Of a stretch of DNA of 64,000 nucleotides, positions 42,716-51,709 are shown piece by piece. The notes under the pieces were generated by a model. That model made no database searches, was not told where the DNA came from, and was given only the letters and a program-made list of their open reading frames with translations. The DNA is taken from NCBI RefSeq assembly GCF_036898465.1, contig NZ_JARUMJ010000001.1:3534001-3598000 (forward strand), written 5' to 3'. Within the stretch, counting starts at the first letter, position 1, and each line of letters starts with the position of its first letter. Position numbers and translations under genes: made by a program. The stretch comes from Streptomyces sp. B21-105 (GTDB lineage: Bacteria > Actinomycetota > Actinomycetes > Streptomycetales > Streptomycetaceae).

Positions 42716-44496
42716 GCCTCGCCGACGCCGTGTCCCACCTCTCCCCCGAACGCTGGGCTCAGGCCAACCGCCTGCTGGTCCGCAAGGCCCTCGCGGAGTT
42801 CGCGCACGAGCGCCTGATCACCCCCGACCTGATCACCCCCGAGAAGCAGGACGGCCGGTACGTCGTCCGAGGCGACGACGGGCTGACGGCCTACCGCTTC
42901 ACCGCCGTCCGCCGCGCCCTGGACCACTGGCAGGTGGACGCCGGCTCGATCACCCGCACCCGCGACGGGGCCGAACTCCCGCTGGAGGCGTTGGACTTCT
43001 TCATCGAGCTGCAGAAGACGCTGGGCCTCAGCGACGCGATCCTGCCGGTCTACCTGGAGGAGATCTCCTCCACCCTCTCCTCCACCTGCTTCAAGCTGAC
43101 CAAGCCGCAGGTCACGTCGGCGGAACTGGTCAGGAGCGGCTTCCAGGCCATCGAGACCGGGATGACGGAGGGACACCCCTGCTTCGTCGCCAACAACGGG
43201 CGGCTCGGCTTCGGCGTCCACGAGTACCTGTCGTACGCCCCGGAGACGGCGAGCCCGGTCCGGCTGGTGTGGCTGGCGGCCCACCGCTCACGGGCCGCGT
43301 TCACGGCCGGCGTCGGGATCTCGTACGAGTCGTTCGTGCGCGAGGAACTGGGCGAGGAGACGGTCGAGCGGTTCGACGGGATCCTGCGCGAGCGGAACCT
43401 CGACCCGTCGGACCACCTCCTCATCCCCGTCCACCCCTGGCAGTGGTGGAACAAGCTCTCCGTCACCTTCGCGGCCGAGATCGCCCGCGGGAACCTGGTG
43501 TGCCTCGGCGAGGGCGACGACGAATACCTGGCGCAGCAGTCCATCCGGACGTTCTTCAACCGCTCCCACCCCGAGAAGCACTACGTGAAGACGGCCCTGT
43601 CCGTGCTGAACATGGGCTTCATGCGGGGACTGTCGGCCGCCTACATGGAGGCGACGCCGGCCATCAACGACTGGCTGGCCCAGCTCATCGACAACGACCC
43701 GGTGCTGAAGGCGAGCGGCCTGTCGATCATCCGGGAGCGGGCCGCCGTCGGCTACCGGCACCTGGAGTACGAGGCCGCCACTGACCGCCACTCGCCTTAC
43801 CGCAAGATGCTGGCCGCGCTGTGGCGCGAGAGCCCCGTGACCTCCCTCCGGGACGGCGAGTCGCTCGCGACCATGGCCGCTCTGGTCCACGTCGACCACG
43901 AGGGCAGGTCGGCGGCGGGCGCGCTGGTCGAGCAGTCCGGCCTGCGCCCCACCGCATGGCTGCGCGCCTACCTGGAGGCGTACTACACGCCGTTGCTGCA
44001 CTGTTTCTACGCCTACGACCTGGTGTTCATGCCGCACGGCGAGAACACGATCCTGGTGCTGAAGGACGGGGTGGTGCAGCGGGCGGTCTACAAGGACATC
44101 GCCGAGGAGATCGCCGTCCTGGACCCGGACGCGGTGCTGCCGCCCGAGGTCCGGCGCATCCGCGTCGAGGTGCCCGACGACACGAAGCTGCTGTCCGTTT
44201 TCACCGACGTCTTCGACTGTTTCTTCCGTTTCCTCGCCGCCGGCCTGGCCGACGAGGGAATCCTGGAGGAGGACGGCTTCTGGCGCACGGTCGCCGAGGT
44301 CACCCGCGCCTACCAGGAGGCACACCCCGAACTGGCCGACCGGTTCCGCCAGTACGACCTGTTCGCCCCCGAGTTCGCCCTGTCCTGCCTCAACCGGCTC
44401 CAACTGCGCGACAACAGGCAGATGGTGGACCTGGCGGACCCGGCGGGCGCCCTCCAGCTGATCGGCACCCTGGAAAATCCCGTCGCGGGGTTCTGA
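42712..44496 (+). CDS. desD: NRPS-independent siderophore synthetase
   Basis: 594 aa, IucA/IucC family. Recognisable are EGHPCFVANNGRLGFGVHEY (about 143-162, the ATP-binding part with the GHP motif), LLIPVHPWQWWN (about 235-246), SIRTFFNRSHPEKHYVKTAL (about 278-297, with the R/K-rich nucleotide site) and MPHGENTILVLKDGVVQRAV. It joins and cyclises three succinyl-hydroxycadaverine units to desferrioxamine E, or B with the acetyl form. The last gene of desABCD, followed directly by a terminator. Confidence 0.96.
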   Translation: MSLADAVSHLSPERWAQANRLLVRKALAEFAHERLITPDLITPEKQDGRYVVRGDDGLTAYRFTAVRRALDHWQVDAGSITRTRDGAELPLEALDFFIELQKTLGLSDAILPVYLEEISSTLSSTCFKLTKPQVTSAELVRSGFQAIETGMTEGHPCFVANNGRLGFGVHEYLSYAPETASPVRLVWLAAHRSRAAFTAGVGISYESFVREELGEETVERFDGILRERNLDPSDHLLIPVHPWQWWNKLSVTFAAEIARGNLVCLGEGDDEYLAQQSIRTFFNRSHPEKHYVKTALSVLNMGFMRGLSAAYMEATPAINDWLAQLIDNDPVLKASGLSIIRERAAVGYRHLEYEAATDRHSPYRKMLAALWRESPVTSLRDGESLATMAALVHVDHEGRSAAGALVEQSGLRPTAWLRAYLEAYYTPLLHCFYAYDLVFMPHGENTILVLKDGVVQRAVYKDIAEEIAVLDPDAVLPPEVRRIRVEVPDDTKLLSVFTDVFDCFFRFLAAGLADEGILEEDGFWRTVAEVTRAYQEAHPELADRFRQYDLFAPEFALSCLNRLQLRDNRQMVDLADPAGALQLIGTLENPVAGF

Positions 44497-44505
44497 TCGG
44501 GCGCG

Positions 44506-44540
44506 CGGGCGCCCCCGGGTACGGTCCCCGGGGGCGCCCG
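44506..44540 (+). terminator. Terminator of the des operon
   Basis: A perfect 14-bp GC stem (44506-44519 with 44527-44540), seven-base loop, ten bases after the desD stop; only a short T run follows. Confidence 0.8.
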
Positions 44541-44565
44541 TCGCCGCGTTTGGAAGAATCCCCCC

Positions 44566-45510
44566 ATGGCGGAAATCATCCAGCGCGACGGAACATGGGT
44601 CTTCGACGGCGACGCCCTGCGGCTGACCCCGGGCCGGGACAAGAACGTCAGCCTGCTCCGCCGGACGCTGGGCGAACTCACCGTTCCCCTGGGCGCGTTG
44701 GCCGGCGTCTCGTTCGAGCAGGGCAAGAAGACCGGACGGCTCAGGCTTCGGCTGCGCGACGGCGCGGACCCCCTGCTGCACGCGACCGGCGGCCGGCTGA
44801 CCGAACCGCACGACCCCTACCAGCTGACCGTCGAGTCCGACCGGTACGGCGTCGCCGAATACCTCGTGGACGAGGTGCGCCGGGCGCTGCTGCTCGACGG
44901 GGTCCCGGCCGGCCCGGTCCACGCCTATCTACTGCCCGGCCCCTCCGTGCCCCTGTCGGTCTCCGCCGGGGACGGCACCGCGGGCTTCGACGGTGAGCGG
45001 GTGCGCCTGGAGTGGAACTGGAAGACGGAGGAGTCCAAGTCCTCGGGCGGCGCCCGCAGTATCGGCGTCGCCGAGATCGAGGGCGTGGAGTGGCAGCCCG
45101 CGGTCGGTCTCGAGAACGGTTGCCTGCGTTTCCGGCTGCGGCACGCGCCGACGAAGGCGCCGGCCAAGTACGACCCCAACGCCGTGGAACTGTGGGGGTT
45201 CAAGAAGGACCCCCTGATGGCGCTCGTCGCCGCTGCCGTGCAGGCCCGGCTGCCCCACCCGGCCGCCGCCCCCGAGAACGCGCTGCCGCCGTCCACATCG
45301 TCCATGTCCTCCACGTCGTCGGCGTCGTCCGTGTCGTCCGTGTCGTCCGCGCCGGGCCTGCCGCCGGGGGCCGTGCCCTCGCCCGCGCCCGGCCCGGACC
45401 ACGACGCCCTGCTGCGCCGACTGCGCGAGCTCGGCGAGCTGCACCGCGACGGCGTGCTGACGGACGACGAGTTCGCGCTGGCCAAGCAGGCGGTCCTGCA
45501 CCGCATGTGA
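44566..45510 (+). CDS. DUF4429 protein with C-terminal SHOCT motif
   Basis: 314 aa. Two PH-like DUF4429 repeats: residues ~1-105 (MAEIIQRDGTWVFDGDALRL, ...) and ~130-225 (GTAGFDGERVRLEWNWKTEE, ... FKKDPLMALVAAAVQARL). A Ser-rich low-complexity linker (SSMSSTSSASSVSSVSS) comes next, then a SHOCT-type tail (LLRRLRELGELHRDGVLTDD EFALAKQAVL in two parts). No enzyme motifs. SHOCT tails are thought to aid oligomerisation. Conserved in Streptomyces, role unknown. Its own terminator follows at 45556. Confidence 0.85.
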   Translation: MAEIIQRDGTWVFDGDALRLTPGRDKNVSLLRRTLGELTVPLGALAGVSFEQGKKTGRLRLRLRDGADPLLHATGGRLTEPHDPYQLTVESDRYGVAEYLVDEVRRALLLDGVPAGPVHAYLLPGPSVPLSVSAGDGTAGFDGERVRLEWNWKTEESKSSGGARSIGVAEIEGVEWQPAVGLENGCLRFRLRHAPTKAPAKYDPNAVELWGFKKDPLMALVAAAVQARLPHPAAAPENALPPSTSSMSSTSSASSVSSVSSAPGLPPGAVPSPAPGPDHDALLRRLRELGELHRDGVLTDDEFALAKQAVLHRM

Positions 45511-45555
45511 CGCTCATAACACATCCCACGTTCCGCCAGGGGCTCCTCGCCCCAC

Positions 45556-45580
45556 ACCTGCCCGAAACCGGGCAGGTTTC
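45556..45580 (+). terminator. Terminator of the DUF4429 gene
   Basis: A perfect 9-bp stem (45556-45564 with 45569-45577), AAAC loop, then TTCTTG. Confidence 0.75.
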
Positions 45581-45616
45581 TTGCGAAACCGGCTCTGGTA
45601 CCCCAGGATCTACCGG

Positions 45617-45874
45617 GTGCACGACGAACTTGTTGATCACCTGACGCGTTCCACGCCCCTCCAGCGGGGCGAGGCGCTGCGGGTGATCCAGGATGTGCTC
45701 GCCTACTTCGACGAGACGACCGAGAACTACGTCCGTCGCCGCCACCGCGAGCTCCAGGCCCAGGGTCTGGTGAACGCGGAGATCTTCGGACAGATCGAGG
45801 CGGACCTGAAATACCGGGCGGTCGCACCGCCGGAGCTCTCGCTCCGACAGCTGCGGCGCATCGTCTACGGCTGA
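45617..45874 (+). CDS. Conserved small helical protein upstream of glmS
   Basis: I use GTG 45617 (85 aa) since an AGGATC lies upstream; the frame is open from 45581. All-helical and charged: HDELVDHLTRSTPLQRGEAL, RVIQDVLAYFDETTENYVRR and RHRELQAQGLVNAEIFGQIE. No family name known to me; 24 bases before glmS on the same strand, so they are probably cotranscribed. Confidence 0.75.
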   Translation: MHDELVDHLTRSTPLQRGEALRVIQDVLAYFDETTENYVRRRHRELQAQGLVNAEIFGQIEADLKYRAVAPPELSLRQLRRIVYG

Positions 45875-45898
45875 TCGAAAGCTTGGGGATACCCTTAT

Positions 45899-47716
45899 AT
45901 GTGCGGAATCGTCGGATACATCGGCAAGCGCGACGTCGCGCCCCTGCTGCTGGAGGGACTGCAGCGCCTGGAGTACCGCGGGTACGACTCGGCGGGCATC
46001 GTCGTCACCTCCCCGAAGACGGCCGGCCTGAAGATGGTCAAGGCCAAGGGCCGGGTCCGTGACCTGGAGGCCAAGGTCCCGGCGCGCTTCAAGGGCACGA
46101 CCGGCATCGCGCACACCCGCTGGGCCACCCACGGCGCCCCGTCCGACGTGAACGCCCACCCGCACATGTCGGCCGACCTCAAGGTCGCCGTCGTCCACAA
46201 CGGCATCGTGGACAACGCCTCCGACCTGCGCAGGAAGCTCGAGGCCGACGGCGTCGAGTTCCTCTCCGAGACGGACACCGAGGTGCTCGTCCACCTCATC
46301 GCCCGCTCCCAGGCCGACAAGCTCGAGGACAAGGTCCGCGAGGCGCTGCGCGTGGTCGAGGGCACCTACGGCATCGCCGTCATGCACGCCGACTTCAACG
46401 ACCGCATCGTCGTGGCCCGCAACGGCTCGCCGGTCGTCCTCGGCATCGGCGAGAAGGAGATGTTCGTCGCCTCGGACATCGCCGCGCTGGTCGCCCACAC
46501 CCGTCAGATAGTCACCCTCGACGACGGCGAGATGGCCACCCTCAAGGCCGACGACTTCCGCACGTACACCACCGAGGGCACCCGCACCACGGCCGAGCCG
46601 ACGACCGTCGAGTGGGAGGCCGCCTCCTACGACATGGGCGGCCACGACACCTACATGCACAAGGAGATCCACGAGCAGGCCGACGCCGTGGACCGCGTGC
46701 TGCGCGGCCGCATCGACGACCGCTTCTCCACCGTGCACCTCGGCGGCCTCAACCTGGACGCCCGCGAGGCTCGCCAGATCCGCCGCGTCAAGATCCTCGG
46801 CTGCGGCACCTCGTACCACGCGGGCATGATCGGCGCCCAGATGATCGAGGAGCTGGCCCGCATCCCCGCGGACGCCGAGCCCGCCTCCGAGTTCCGCTAC
46901 CGCAACGCGGTCGTGGACCCCGACACCCTGTACATCGCCGTCTCGCAGTCCGGTGAGACGTACGACGTGCTGGCCGCCGTGCAGGAACTGAAGCGCAAGG
47001 GCGCCCGGGTGCTGGGCATGGTCAACGTGGTCGGCTCGGCGATCGCCCGCGAGGCGGACGGCGGCGTGTACGTGCACGCGGGCCCCGAGGTCTGCGTCGT
47101 CTCGACGAAGTGCTTCACCAACACCACCGTGGCGTTCGCGCTGCTCGCCCTGCACCTGGGCCGCACCCGCGACCTGTCGGTGCGCGACGGCAAGCGGATC
47201 ATCGAGGGGCTGCGCAAGCTGCCGGGCCAGATCGCGGAGATCCTCTCCCAGGAGGAGGAGATCAAGAAGCTGGCCGAGGAGTTCGCCGAGGCCCGCTCGA
47301 TGCTCTTCATCGGCCGCGTCCGGGGCTACCCGGTGGCCCGTGAGGCCTCCCTGAAGCTGAAGGAGGTCTCGTACATCCACGCCGAGGCCTACCCGGCCTC
47401 CGAGCTCAAGCACGGCCCGCTGGCCCTCATCGAGCCCGCCCTGCCGACGGTCGCGATCGTCCCGAACGACGACCTGCTGGAGAAGAACCGCGCGGCACTG
47501 GAGGAGATCAAGGCCCGCAGCGGCCGGATCCTCGCGGTGGCCCACGAGTGCCAGGAGAAGGCCGACCAGACGATCGTCGTCCCGAAGAACGAGGACGAGC
47601 TCGACCCGATCCTGATGGGCATCCCGCTCCAGCTCCTCGCCTACTACACGGCGAAGGCGCTCGGCCGGGACATCGACAAGCCCCGCAACCTCGCCAAGTC
47701 GGTGACGGTCGAGTAG
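45899..47716 (+). CDS. glmS: Glutamine-fructose-6-phosphate aminotransferase
   Basis: 605 aa, complete. The N-terminal Ntn glutaminase starts MCGIVGYIG with Cys2 as nucleophile, then GYDSAGI and HTRWATHGAPSDVNAHPH. The isomerase half has two SIS domains: ILGCGTSYHAGMIG (about 299-312), VSQSGETYDVLAAVQELKRK (about 346) and SYIHAEAYPASELKHGPLAL (about 488-507), ending KPRNLAKSVTVE. It makes glucosamine-6-phosphate for cell wall synthesis. In Streptomyces there are often two copies; this is likely one of them. Confidence 0.95.
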   Translation: MCGIVGYIGKRDVAPLLLEGLQRLEYRGYDSAGIVVTSPKTAGLKMVKAKGRVRDLEAKVPARFKGTTGIAHTRWATHGAPSDVNAHPHMSADLKVAVVHNGIVDNASDLRRKLEADGVEFLSETDTEVLVHLIARSQADKLEDKVREALRVVEGTYGIAVMHADFNDRIVVARNGSPVVLGIGEKEMFVASDIAALVAHTRQIVTLDDGEMATLKADDFRTYTTEGTRTTAEPTTVEWEAASYDMGGHDTYMHKEIHEQADAVDRVLRGRIDDRFSTVHLGGLNLDAREARQIRRVKILGCGTSYHAGMIGAQMIEELARIPADAEPASEFRYRNAVVDPDTLYIAVSQSGETYDVLAAVQELKRKGARVLGMVNVVGSAIAREADGGVYVHAGPEVCVVSTKCFTNTTVAFALLALHLGRTRDLSVRDGKRIIEGLRKLPGQIAEILSQEEEIKKLAEEFAEARSMLFIGRVRGYPVAREASLKLKEVSYIHAEAYPASELKHGPLALIEPALPTVAIVPNDDLLEKNRAALEEIKARSGRILAVAHECQEKADQTIVVPKNEDELDPILMGIPLQLLAYYTAKALGRDIDKPRNLAKSVTVE

Positions 47717-47769
47717 CCGAGCCGAACCCGACCACGAACCCGGACACGAACCCGGGCCCGGACCCCGAG

Positions 47770-47806
47770 CGGCCCCCCGCGTGCGCCACCTGCACGCGGG
47801 GGGCCG
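47770..47806. terminator. Bidirectional terminator between glmS and the transporter gene
   Basis: A perfect 15-bp stem (47770-47784 with 47792-47806), seven-base loop. It lies between convergent genes and can serve both. Three CGAACCCG repeats precede it. Confidence 0.8.
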
Positions 47807-47849
47807 TTCTCGCGCCGGGGACGCCCGCATCCCCGGCGCCGGCTGCCGG

Positions 47850-48437
47850 TCAGCCCGCGGCCGTCACTCCGGGGCGGGCAGCGCGTCGGGAGAACGCGGT
47901 GGGCCAGTGGGCCAGCGCCGCCGTCGCCGCGTACCAGGCGACCGCGCCCGCCGCGACGGCGAACCAGCCGCCCGCCTTGGTGAGACCGTCGCTGTCGGCG
48001 AACCGGGCGACGGCCATCAGCACCAGCCCGGCGCAGAACAACCCGTAGGCGCCCTGGCCGAGTTGGTCGCCGCCGGCGAGGGTCAGCGAGAGCGCCACGA
48101 GGGCGAACAGGAGCAGGAAGAGCCCCGCCGCGTTGTCGGAGATCTGGGTTCCGGCGGAGACGGCCCAGGTGAACCAGAAGGCGCCGAGGACGGTGTAGGC
48201 GGTGCCGGTGGCCGAGTCACGGTCCCGGAGGGCGAACAGGCCGGCGACGAACAGTGCGACGCCGCCGATGTAGTGGGCGATCGATACGGCGTCCGCAGCC
48301 GTCACACCGTCGATGAGGTCGGTGTACCCGAGGCCGAAGGCCAACAGGGTGACACCCAGGGCGAGTCGGCCGGCGATCGTGGTGGTGCTGCTTCCCGCAG
48401 AGACGTCGTTGTCCACGGCGGGGCTCCCTTCAGGCAT
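47850..48437 (-). CDS. Acetate uptake transporter family protein (GPR1/FUN34/YaaH)
   Basis: The start is ATG 48437 (MPEGSPAVDN, 195 aa, AAGGAG-type site overlaps weakly); the frame runs further but without a better start. Six predicted membrane helices: RLALGVTLLAFGLGYTD, SIAHYIGGVALFVAGLFAL, TAYTVLGAFWFTWAVSA, AAGLFLLLFALVALSLTLA, GAYGLFCAGLVLMAVARF and GGWFAVAAGAVAWYAATAAL. The hexameric family moves acetate or succinate, or forms ammonia-export-linked channels; substrate is not readable here. The canonical NPAPLGL motif at the first helix is not seen, so it is a divergent member. Confidence 0.75.
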   Translation of the reverse strand: MPEGSPAVDNDVSAGSSTTTIAGRLALGVTLLAFGLGYTDLIDGVTAADAVSIAHYIGGVALFVAGLFALRDRDSATGTAYTVLGAFWFTWAVSAGTQISDNAAGLFLLLFALVALSLTLAGGDQLGQGAYGLFCAGLVLMAVARFADSDGLTKAGGWFAVAAGAVAWYAATAALAHWPTAFSRRAARPGVTAAG

Positions 48438-48576
48438 GTGCAGTTGTGTGAGCGATATATGCCCTTCACAAAGGCACAAACACCCCTACGCGTCAGTAGT
48501 TTCGCGCTGCGCGACACAAGGGGCGGGGGTACGGCCGGGGGTACCCACATCTCATCTCACCTGGGAGAAGGGCGAG

Positions 48577-49104
48577 TTACGGAATGACAACGACGGGTCG
48601 CTTCGCCCGCTTCGCGAGCCGCCCCGCGACGGAGCCGAAGATCCGCCCGACGAGGCCGTGCGTCGAGCCGACGACGATCGCGTCGGCCTCGTACTCCCGC
48701 CCCACCTCTTCGAGTTCGTGGCAGATGTCACCGCCGCGCTCGACCAGGATCCACGGCACCTCGGCGAGGTAGTCCGCGCACGCCAACTCCAGACCGAGCA
48801 CCTCGGTGCGATGGTCCGGCACGTCGACGAAGACCGGCGGCTCACAGCCGGCCCACACCGTGGTGGGCAGCCGGTTGGCGACATGGACGATGATCAGCCC
48901 CGAGCCGGAGCGATGCGCCATGCCGATGGCGTACGCGAGAGCGCGCTCGCTGGACGTGGAGCCGTCGAAGCCGACGACCACGCCGTGCTTGAAGGCGGGA
49001 TCGCAGGAATGACGTGCTTGTTCCGCCGCCAGGGGCTCGGCCGCCGTGGGATCGGCGACGGGCCGCTTACGGTCCGCTGGTTCGAAGAATTCGTGACCGG
49101 CCAT
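48577..49104 (-). CDS. Universal stress protein (UspA fold)
   Basis: The start at ATG 49104 (MAGHEFFEPADRKRP) gives 175 aa. The UspA fold is shown by VVVGFDGSTSSERALAYAI (about 49-67), SGLIIVHVANRLP and the nucleotide-binding loop GSTHGLVGRIFGSVAGRLA near the end (G-2X-G-9X-G/S), so ATP binding is likely. A single-domain USP with a polar N-terminal extension of ~45 residues. Monocistronic, minus strand. Confidence 0.85.
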   Translation of the reverse strand: MAGHEFFEPADRKRPVADPTAAEPLAAEQARHSCDPAFKHGVVVGFDGSTSSERALAYAIGMAHRSGSGLIIVHVANRLPTTVWAGCEPPVFVDVPDHRTEVLGLELACADYLAEVPWILVERGGDICHELEEVGREYEADAIVVGSTHGLVGRIFGSVAGRLAKRAKRPVVVIP

Positions 49105-49629
49105 GGCTGTCTCGGCGTATCGATCCTTATACGGGTGCGACGGCGGTGAGCGGCGGAGCTGTCCGGGAACGGTCTTCCCAACCCCGTACCCCCAAGGGTA
49201 CGGCGGCACGCCTCCTGGGCCCAGAGCCCGCACACCCTCGGTGGGGGTTCCAGGGAGCATGCACGAGCGGACGCCCGTAACGCAATGGTTGCTGCCCCGT
49301 ACAGGCGGTTTGCACAGAGTTCGCTCGCACCGGACGCGCCGCGGCAGTGACCGACGGCTCGAGCAGGCGTTGAACCCCTTGCACCGCCGCCCGCCCCACC
49401 GCCACCCGCCCCACCAACACCGGCCCCACGACCGGCCGCCCGCCCCACGACCGGCCGCCCGCCCGCCGCCGGCCACCCACGACCCGATCACCCGCCCGCC
49501 CCGCCTCCGACCGCCCCTCGTCCCGCTCTCCAGTCACGCCACCGCCGACCGCCAGTCACCCCGCCGCAGCCACCCCGCCGCCAGTCGCCAGTAGCCCGTC
49601 GCCCCGCCGTCCGGGAAGGAGCCCGCCCC
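49105..49629. other. Intergenic, GC-rich low-complexity
   Basis: No gene. A perfect 8-bp hairpin lies at 49184-49203 (CCGTACCC, loop CCAA). From about 49375 to 49600 the plus strand is a C-rich series of CGCCCGCCC and CACGACCGGCC repeats without coding character, although open frames run through it. Confidence 0.6.
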
Positions 49630-49959
49630 GTGCCGTCGCCCCGCGTCCGCCCCGAGAACCGCCCCGGCGACGACCGGACCACCGACCTGATCCGCTGGGC
49701 GGCCTTCACCTGCGTCCTCGTCCCGGTGATCCTTCTCTGGTACGGGACGTCACTGGCCGGCACGACCGGAACCGCCGTCGGCCTCGCCGCCGTCACGGCC
49801 GTCTGCCGGCTGCTGCTGCGCCGGTCGGAGCGGTATCCGGCCCGGTCGCTCGCCGAGGAACAGGCGCCGCAGGCACACCACCGCGGGCGCCGCCAGCGGG
49901 CCGGATCGGGGTCGCACCGTGGCGGTCGTCACTCCGGGGGAAACTCACCGGTCGGTTGA
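49630..49959 (+). CDS. Small two-helix membrane protein upstream of adpA
   Basis: 109 aa from GTG 49630; GGAAGGAG lies upstream. Two membrane helices, about residues 21-40 (LIRWAAFTCVLVPVILLWYG) and 42-60 (LAGTTGTAVGLAAVTAVCRL), then a basic His/Arg/Gly-rich tail. Conserved at this position in Streptomyces as far as I recall; function unknown. Confidence 0.65.
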   Translation: MPSPRVRPENRPGDDRTTDLIRWAAFTCVLVPVILLWYGTSLAGTTGTAVGLAAVTAVCRLLLRRSERYPARSLAEEQAPQAHHRGRRQRAGSGSHRGGRHSGGNSPVG

Positions 49960-50345
49960 CCGGTTTTCACACATGGACCCGATTCTTTTCAGCCAACTTC
50001 CGGTCCGTGCGCTTCTCTTGCCGTAACTACCCCCCACCCCCCGTTCCACCTGCACGGAAAGGGTCTTCGGGGCCCTGCGCACCCTACGGGGATTGGCCAC
50101 CACACCGAGGCGCACTTCCCTGCACGGCCCACGAGTGCAACGCTTCGTGATCGAATGCTTCACGCCAAGTTGCCATGTCGACAATCCGCCGGGTGGTGAA
50201 CTGGCCACGCCGGCATTGTGCGACACGTTAGATTCGATCTTGACTGTCTACGGCGGGGGACTCGTGCAGGACCGAGGGGAAACGTGCAGGAGCGACAAGC
50301 CCGACAAGTTAGGGGCGCCGCGACCACCGAGGGGGGCTTAGCAGG
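49960..50345 (+). promoter_or_regulatory. Long upstream region of adpA
   Basis: About 386 bases without a gene. Known adpA genes have long promoters bound by gamma-butyrolactone receptors, BldD and AdpA itself. I see TTGCCATGTCGAC, GTGCGACACGTTAGATTCG and an AT-richer patch at 50210-50250 as likely promoter sequence, but cannot mark exact sites. GCTTAGCAGG before the ATG is the weak ribosome-binding region. Confidence 0.5.
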
Positions 50346-51581
50346 ATGAGCCACGACTCCACTGCCGCGCCGGAAGCCGCGGCCCGGAAGCTCTCCGGGC
50401 GACGCCGCAAGGAGATCGTCGCGGTGCTGCTGTTCAGCGGCGGCCCCATTTTCGAGAGTTCCATTCCGCTGTCGGTGTTCGGGATTGACCGCCAGGACGC
50501 CGGCGTGCCGCGCTACCGCTTGCTGGTGTGCGGCGGCGAAGAAGGCCCGCTGCGGACCACAGGGGGCCTGGAACTCACCGCGCCACACGGCCTGGAGGCG
50601 ATCGCGCGGGCGGGCACGGTCGTCGTGCCGGCCTGGCGTTCGATCACCTCGCCGCCGCCGGAGGACGCGCTCGACGCACTGCGCCGGGCGCACGAAGAGG
50701 GCGCCCGCATCGTGGGCCTGTGCACCGGCGCGTTCGTGCTGGCCGCGGCAGGCCTACTGGACGGCCGGCCGGCGACCACCCACTGGATGTACGCGCCGAC
50801 GCTGGCCAAGCGCTATCCGTCGGTGCACGTCGATCCACGAGAACTCTTCGTGGACGACGGCGACGTGCTGACGAGCGCCGGCACCGCGGCCGGAATCGAC
50901 CTCTGTCTGCACATCGTGCGGACGGATCACGGCAACGAGGCGGCCGGCGCGCTGGCCCGTCGCCTGGTCGTCCCGCCGCGCCGATCGGGCGGTCAGGAGC
51001 GCTATCTCGACCGGTCTTTACCCGAGGAGATCGGCGCCGACCCGCTGGCCGAGGTCGTCGCCTGGGCGCTGGAGCACCTCCACGAGCAGTTCGACGTGGA
51101 GACGCTGGCGGCACGCGCCTACATGAGCCGCCGCACCTTCGACCGCCGTTTCCGGTCGCTGACCGGCAGCGCGCCGCTGCAGTGGCTGATCACCCAGCGG
51201 GTGCTGCAGGCGCAGCGGCTGCTGGAGACCTCGGACTTCTCGGTGGACGAGGTCGCGGGCCGGTGCGGCTTCCGCTCACCGGTGGCTCTGCGCGGGCACT
51301 TCCGCCGTCAGCTCGGCTCGTCGCCCGCGGCGTACCGGGCGGCCTACCGGGCGCGCAGGCCGCAGACCGAACGCTCGCCGGACAGCGAGCCGCCGCCGCC
51401 ACCGCCGCCTTTGCCGTCGTCGTACCCGGAGACGCCCGGCCCGGTGCCGCCGCAGGTCCGGCGCACGGCCGCGGCGACGGCCGGCCCGGTGGGCGCGTCG
51501 GCGTCGCTGCCGTCCGAGCACGCCCGCGACTCCTATCTGGCGTCGCGCGCGAGCCTTCCGGGGCAGCGCAGCGGTCTGTGA
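50346..51581 (+). CDS. adpA: Central developmental regulator AdpA (AraC family)
   Basis: 411 aa. The N-terminal DJ-1/PfpI-like domain (about 20-215) has VAVLLFSGGPIFESSIPLSV and IVGLCTGAFVLAAAGLLDG; the Cys at the nucleophile elbow is present. Two AraC helix-turn-helix units follow (about 240-335: TLAARAYMSRRTFDRRFRSL, SDFSVDEVAGRCGFRSPVAL, FRRQLGSSPAAYRAAYR). A Pro-rich tail completes it. Codon 225 is TTA, so translation needs the bldA tRNA, the known control of adpA. It activates sporulation and secondary metabolism genes. orn follows, as in other Streptomyces. Confidence 0.96.
   Translation: MSHDSTAAPEAAARKLSGRRRKEIVAVLLFSGGPIFESSIPLSVFGIDRQDAGVPRYRLLVCGGEEGPLRTTGGLELTAPHGLEAIARAGTVVVPAWRSITSPPPEDALDALRRAHEEGARIVGLCTGAFVLAAAGLLDGRPATTHWMYAPTLAKRYPSVHVDPRELFVDDGDVLTSAGTAAGIDLCLHIVRTDHGNEAAGALARRLVVPPRRSGGQERYLDRSLPEEIGADPLAEVVAWALEHLHEQFDVETLAARAYMSRRTFDRRFRSLTGSAPLQWLITQRVLQAQRLLETSDFSVDEVAGRCGFRSPVALRGHFRRQLGSSPAAYRAAYRARRPQTERSPDSEPPPPPPPLPSSYPETPGPVPPQVRRTAAATAGPVGASASLPSEHARDSYLASRASLPGQRSGL
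51018..51020 (+). promoter_or_regulatory. TTA codon in adpA (bldA control point)
   Basis: In-frame TTA at codon 225, between the two domains (RSLPEEIG). This is the expected position of the single leucine TTA codon in adpA. Confidence 0.95.
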
Positions 51582-51600
51582 CCGGATGACAGCAGTGTGT

Positions 51601-51636
51601 GGACGCCGGACGGGCATCTCGCCCCGTCCGGCGTCC
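51601..51636 (+). terminator. Hairpin terminator after adpA
   Basis: A perfect 14-bp stem (51601-51614 with 51623-51636), eight-base loop, 20 bases after the stop. No U tract. It may only partly end transcription into orn. Confidence 0.7.
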
Positions 51637-51709
51637 GCGTCCACGGCCGGCGAGCCCCGGGCCTGCCGCGGACGCATCAAAAGCCGACGTCAGCTTTAGG
51701 GTGGGTCGC

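Noticed and set aside
45200..47830. 876-residue open frame antisense to glmS
   Set aside because: Shadow of glmS and its neighbours; no domain, composition biased.
49375..49600. C-rich repeats that might be taken for a CRISPR array or tandem repeat gene
   Set aside because: The units are irregular and there are no unique spacers; it is low-complexity GC sequence.
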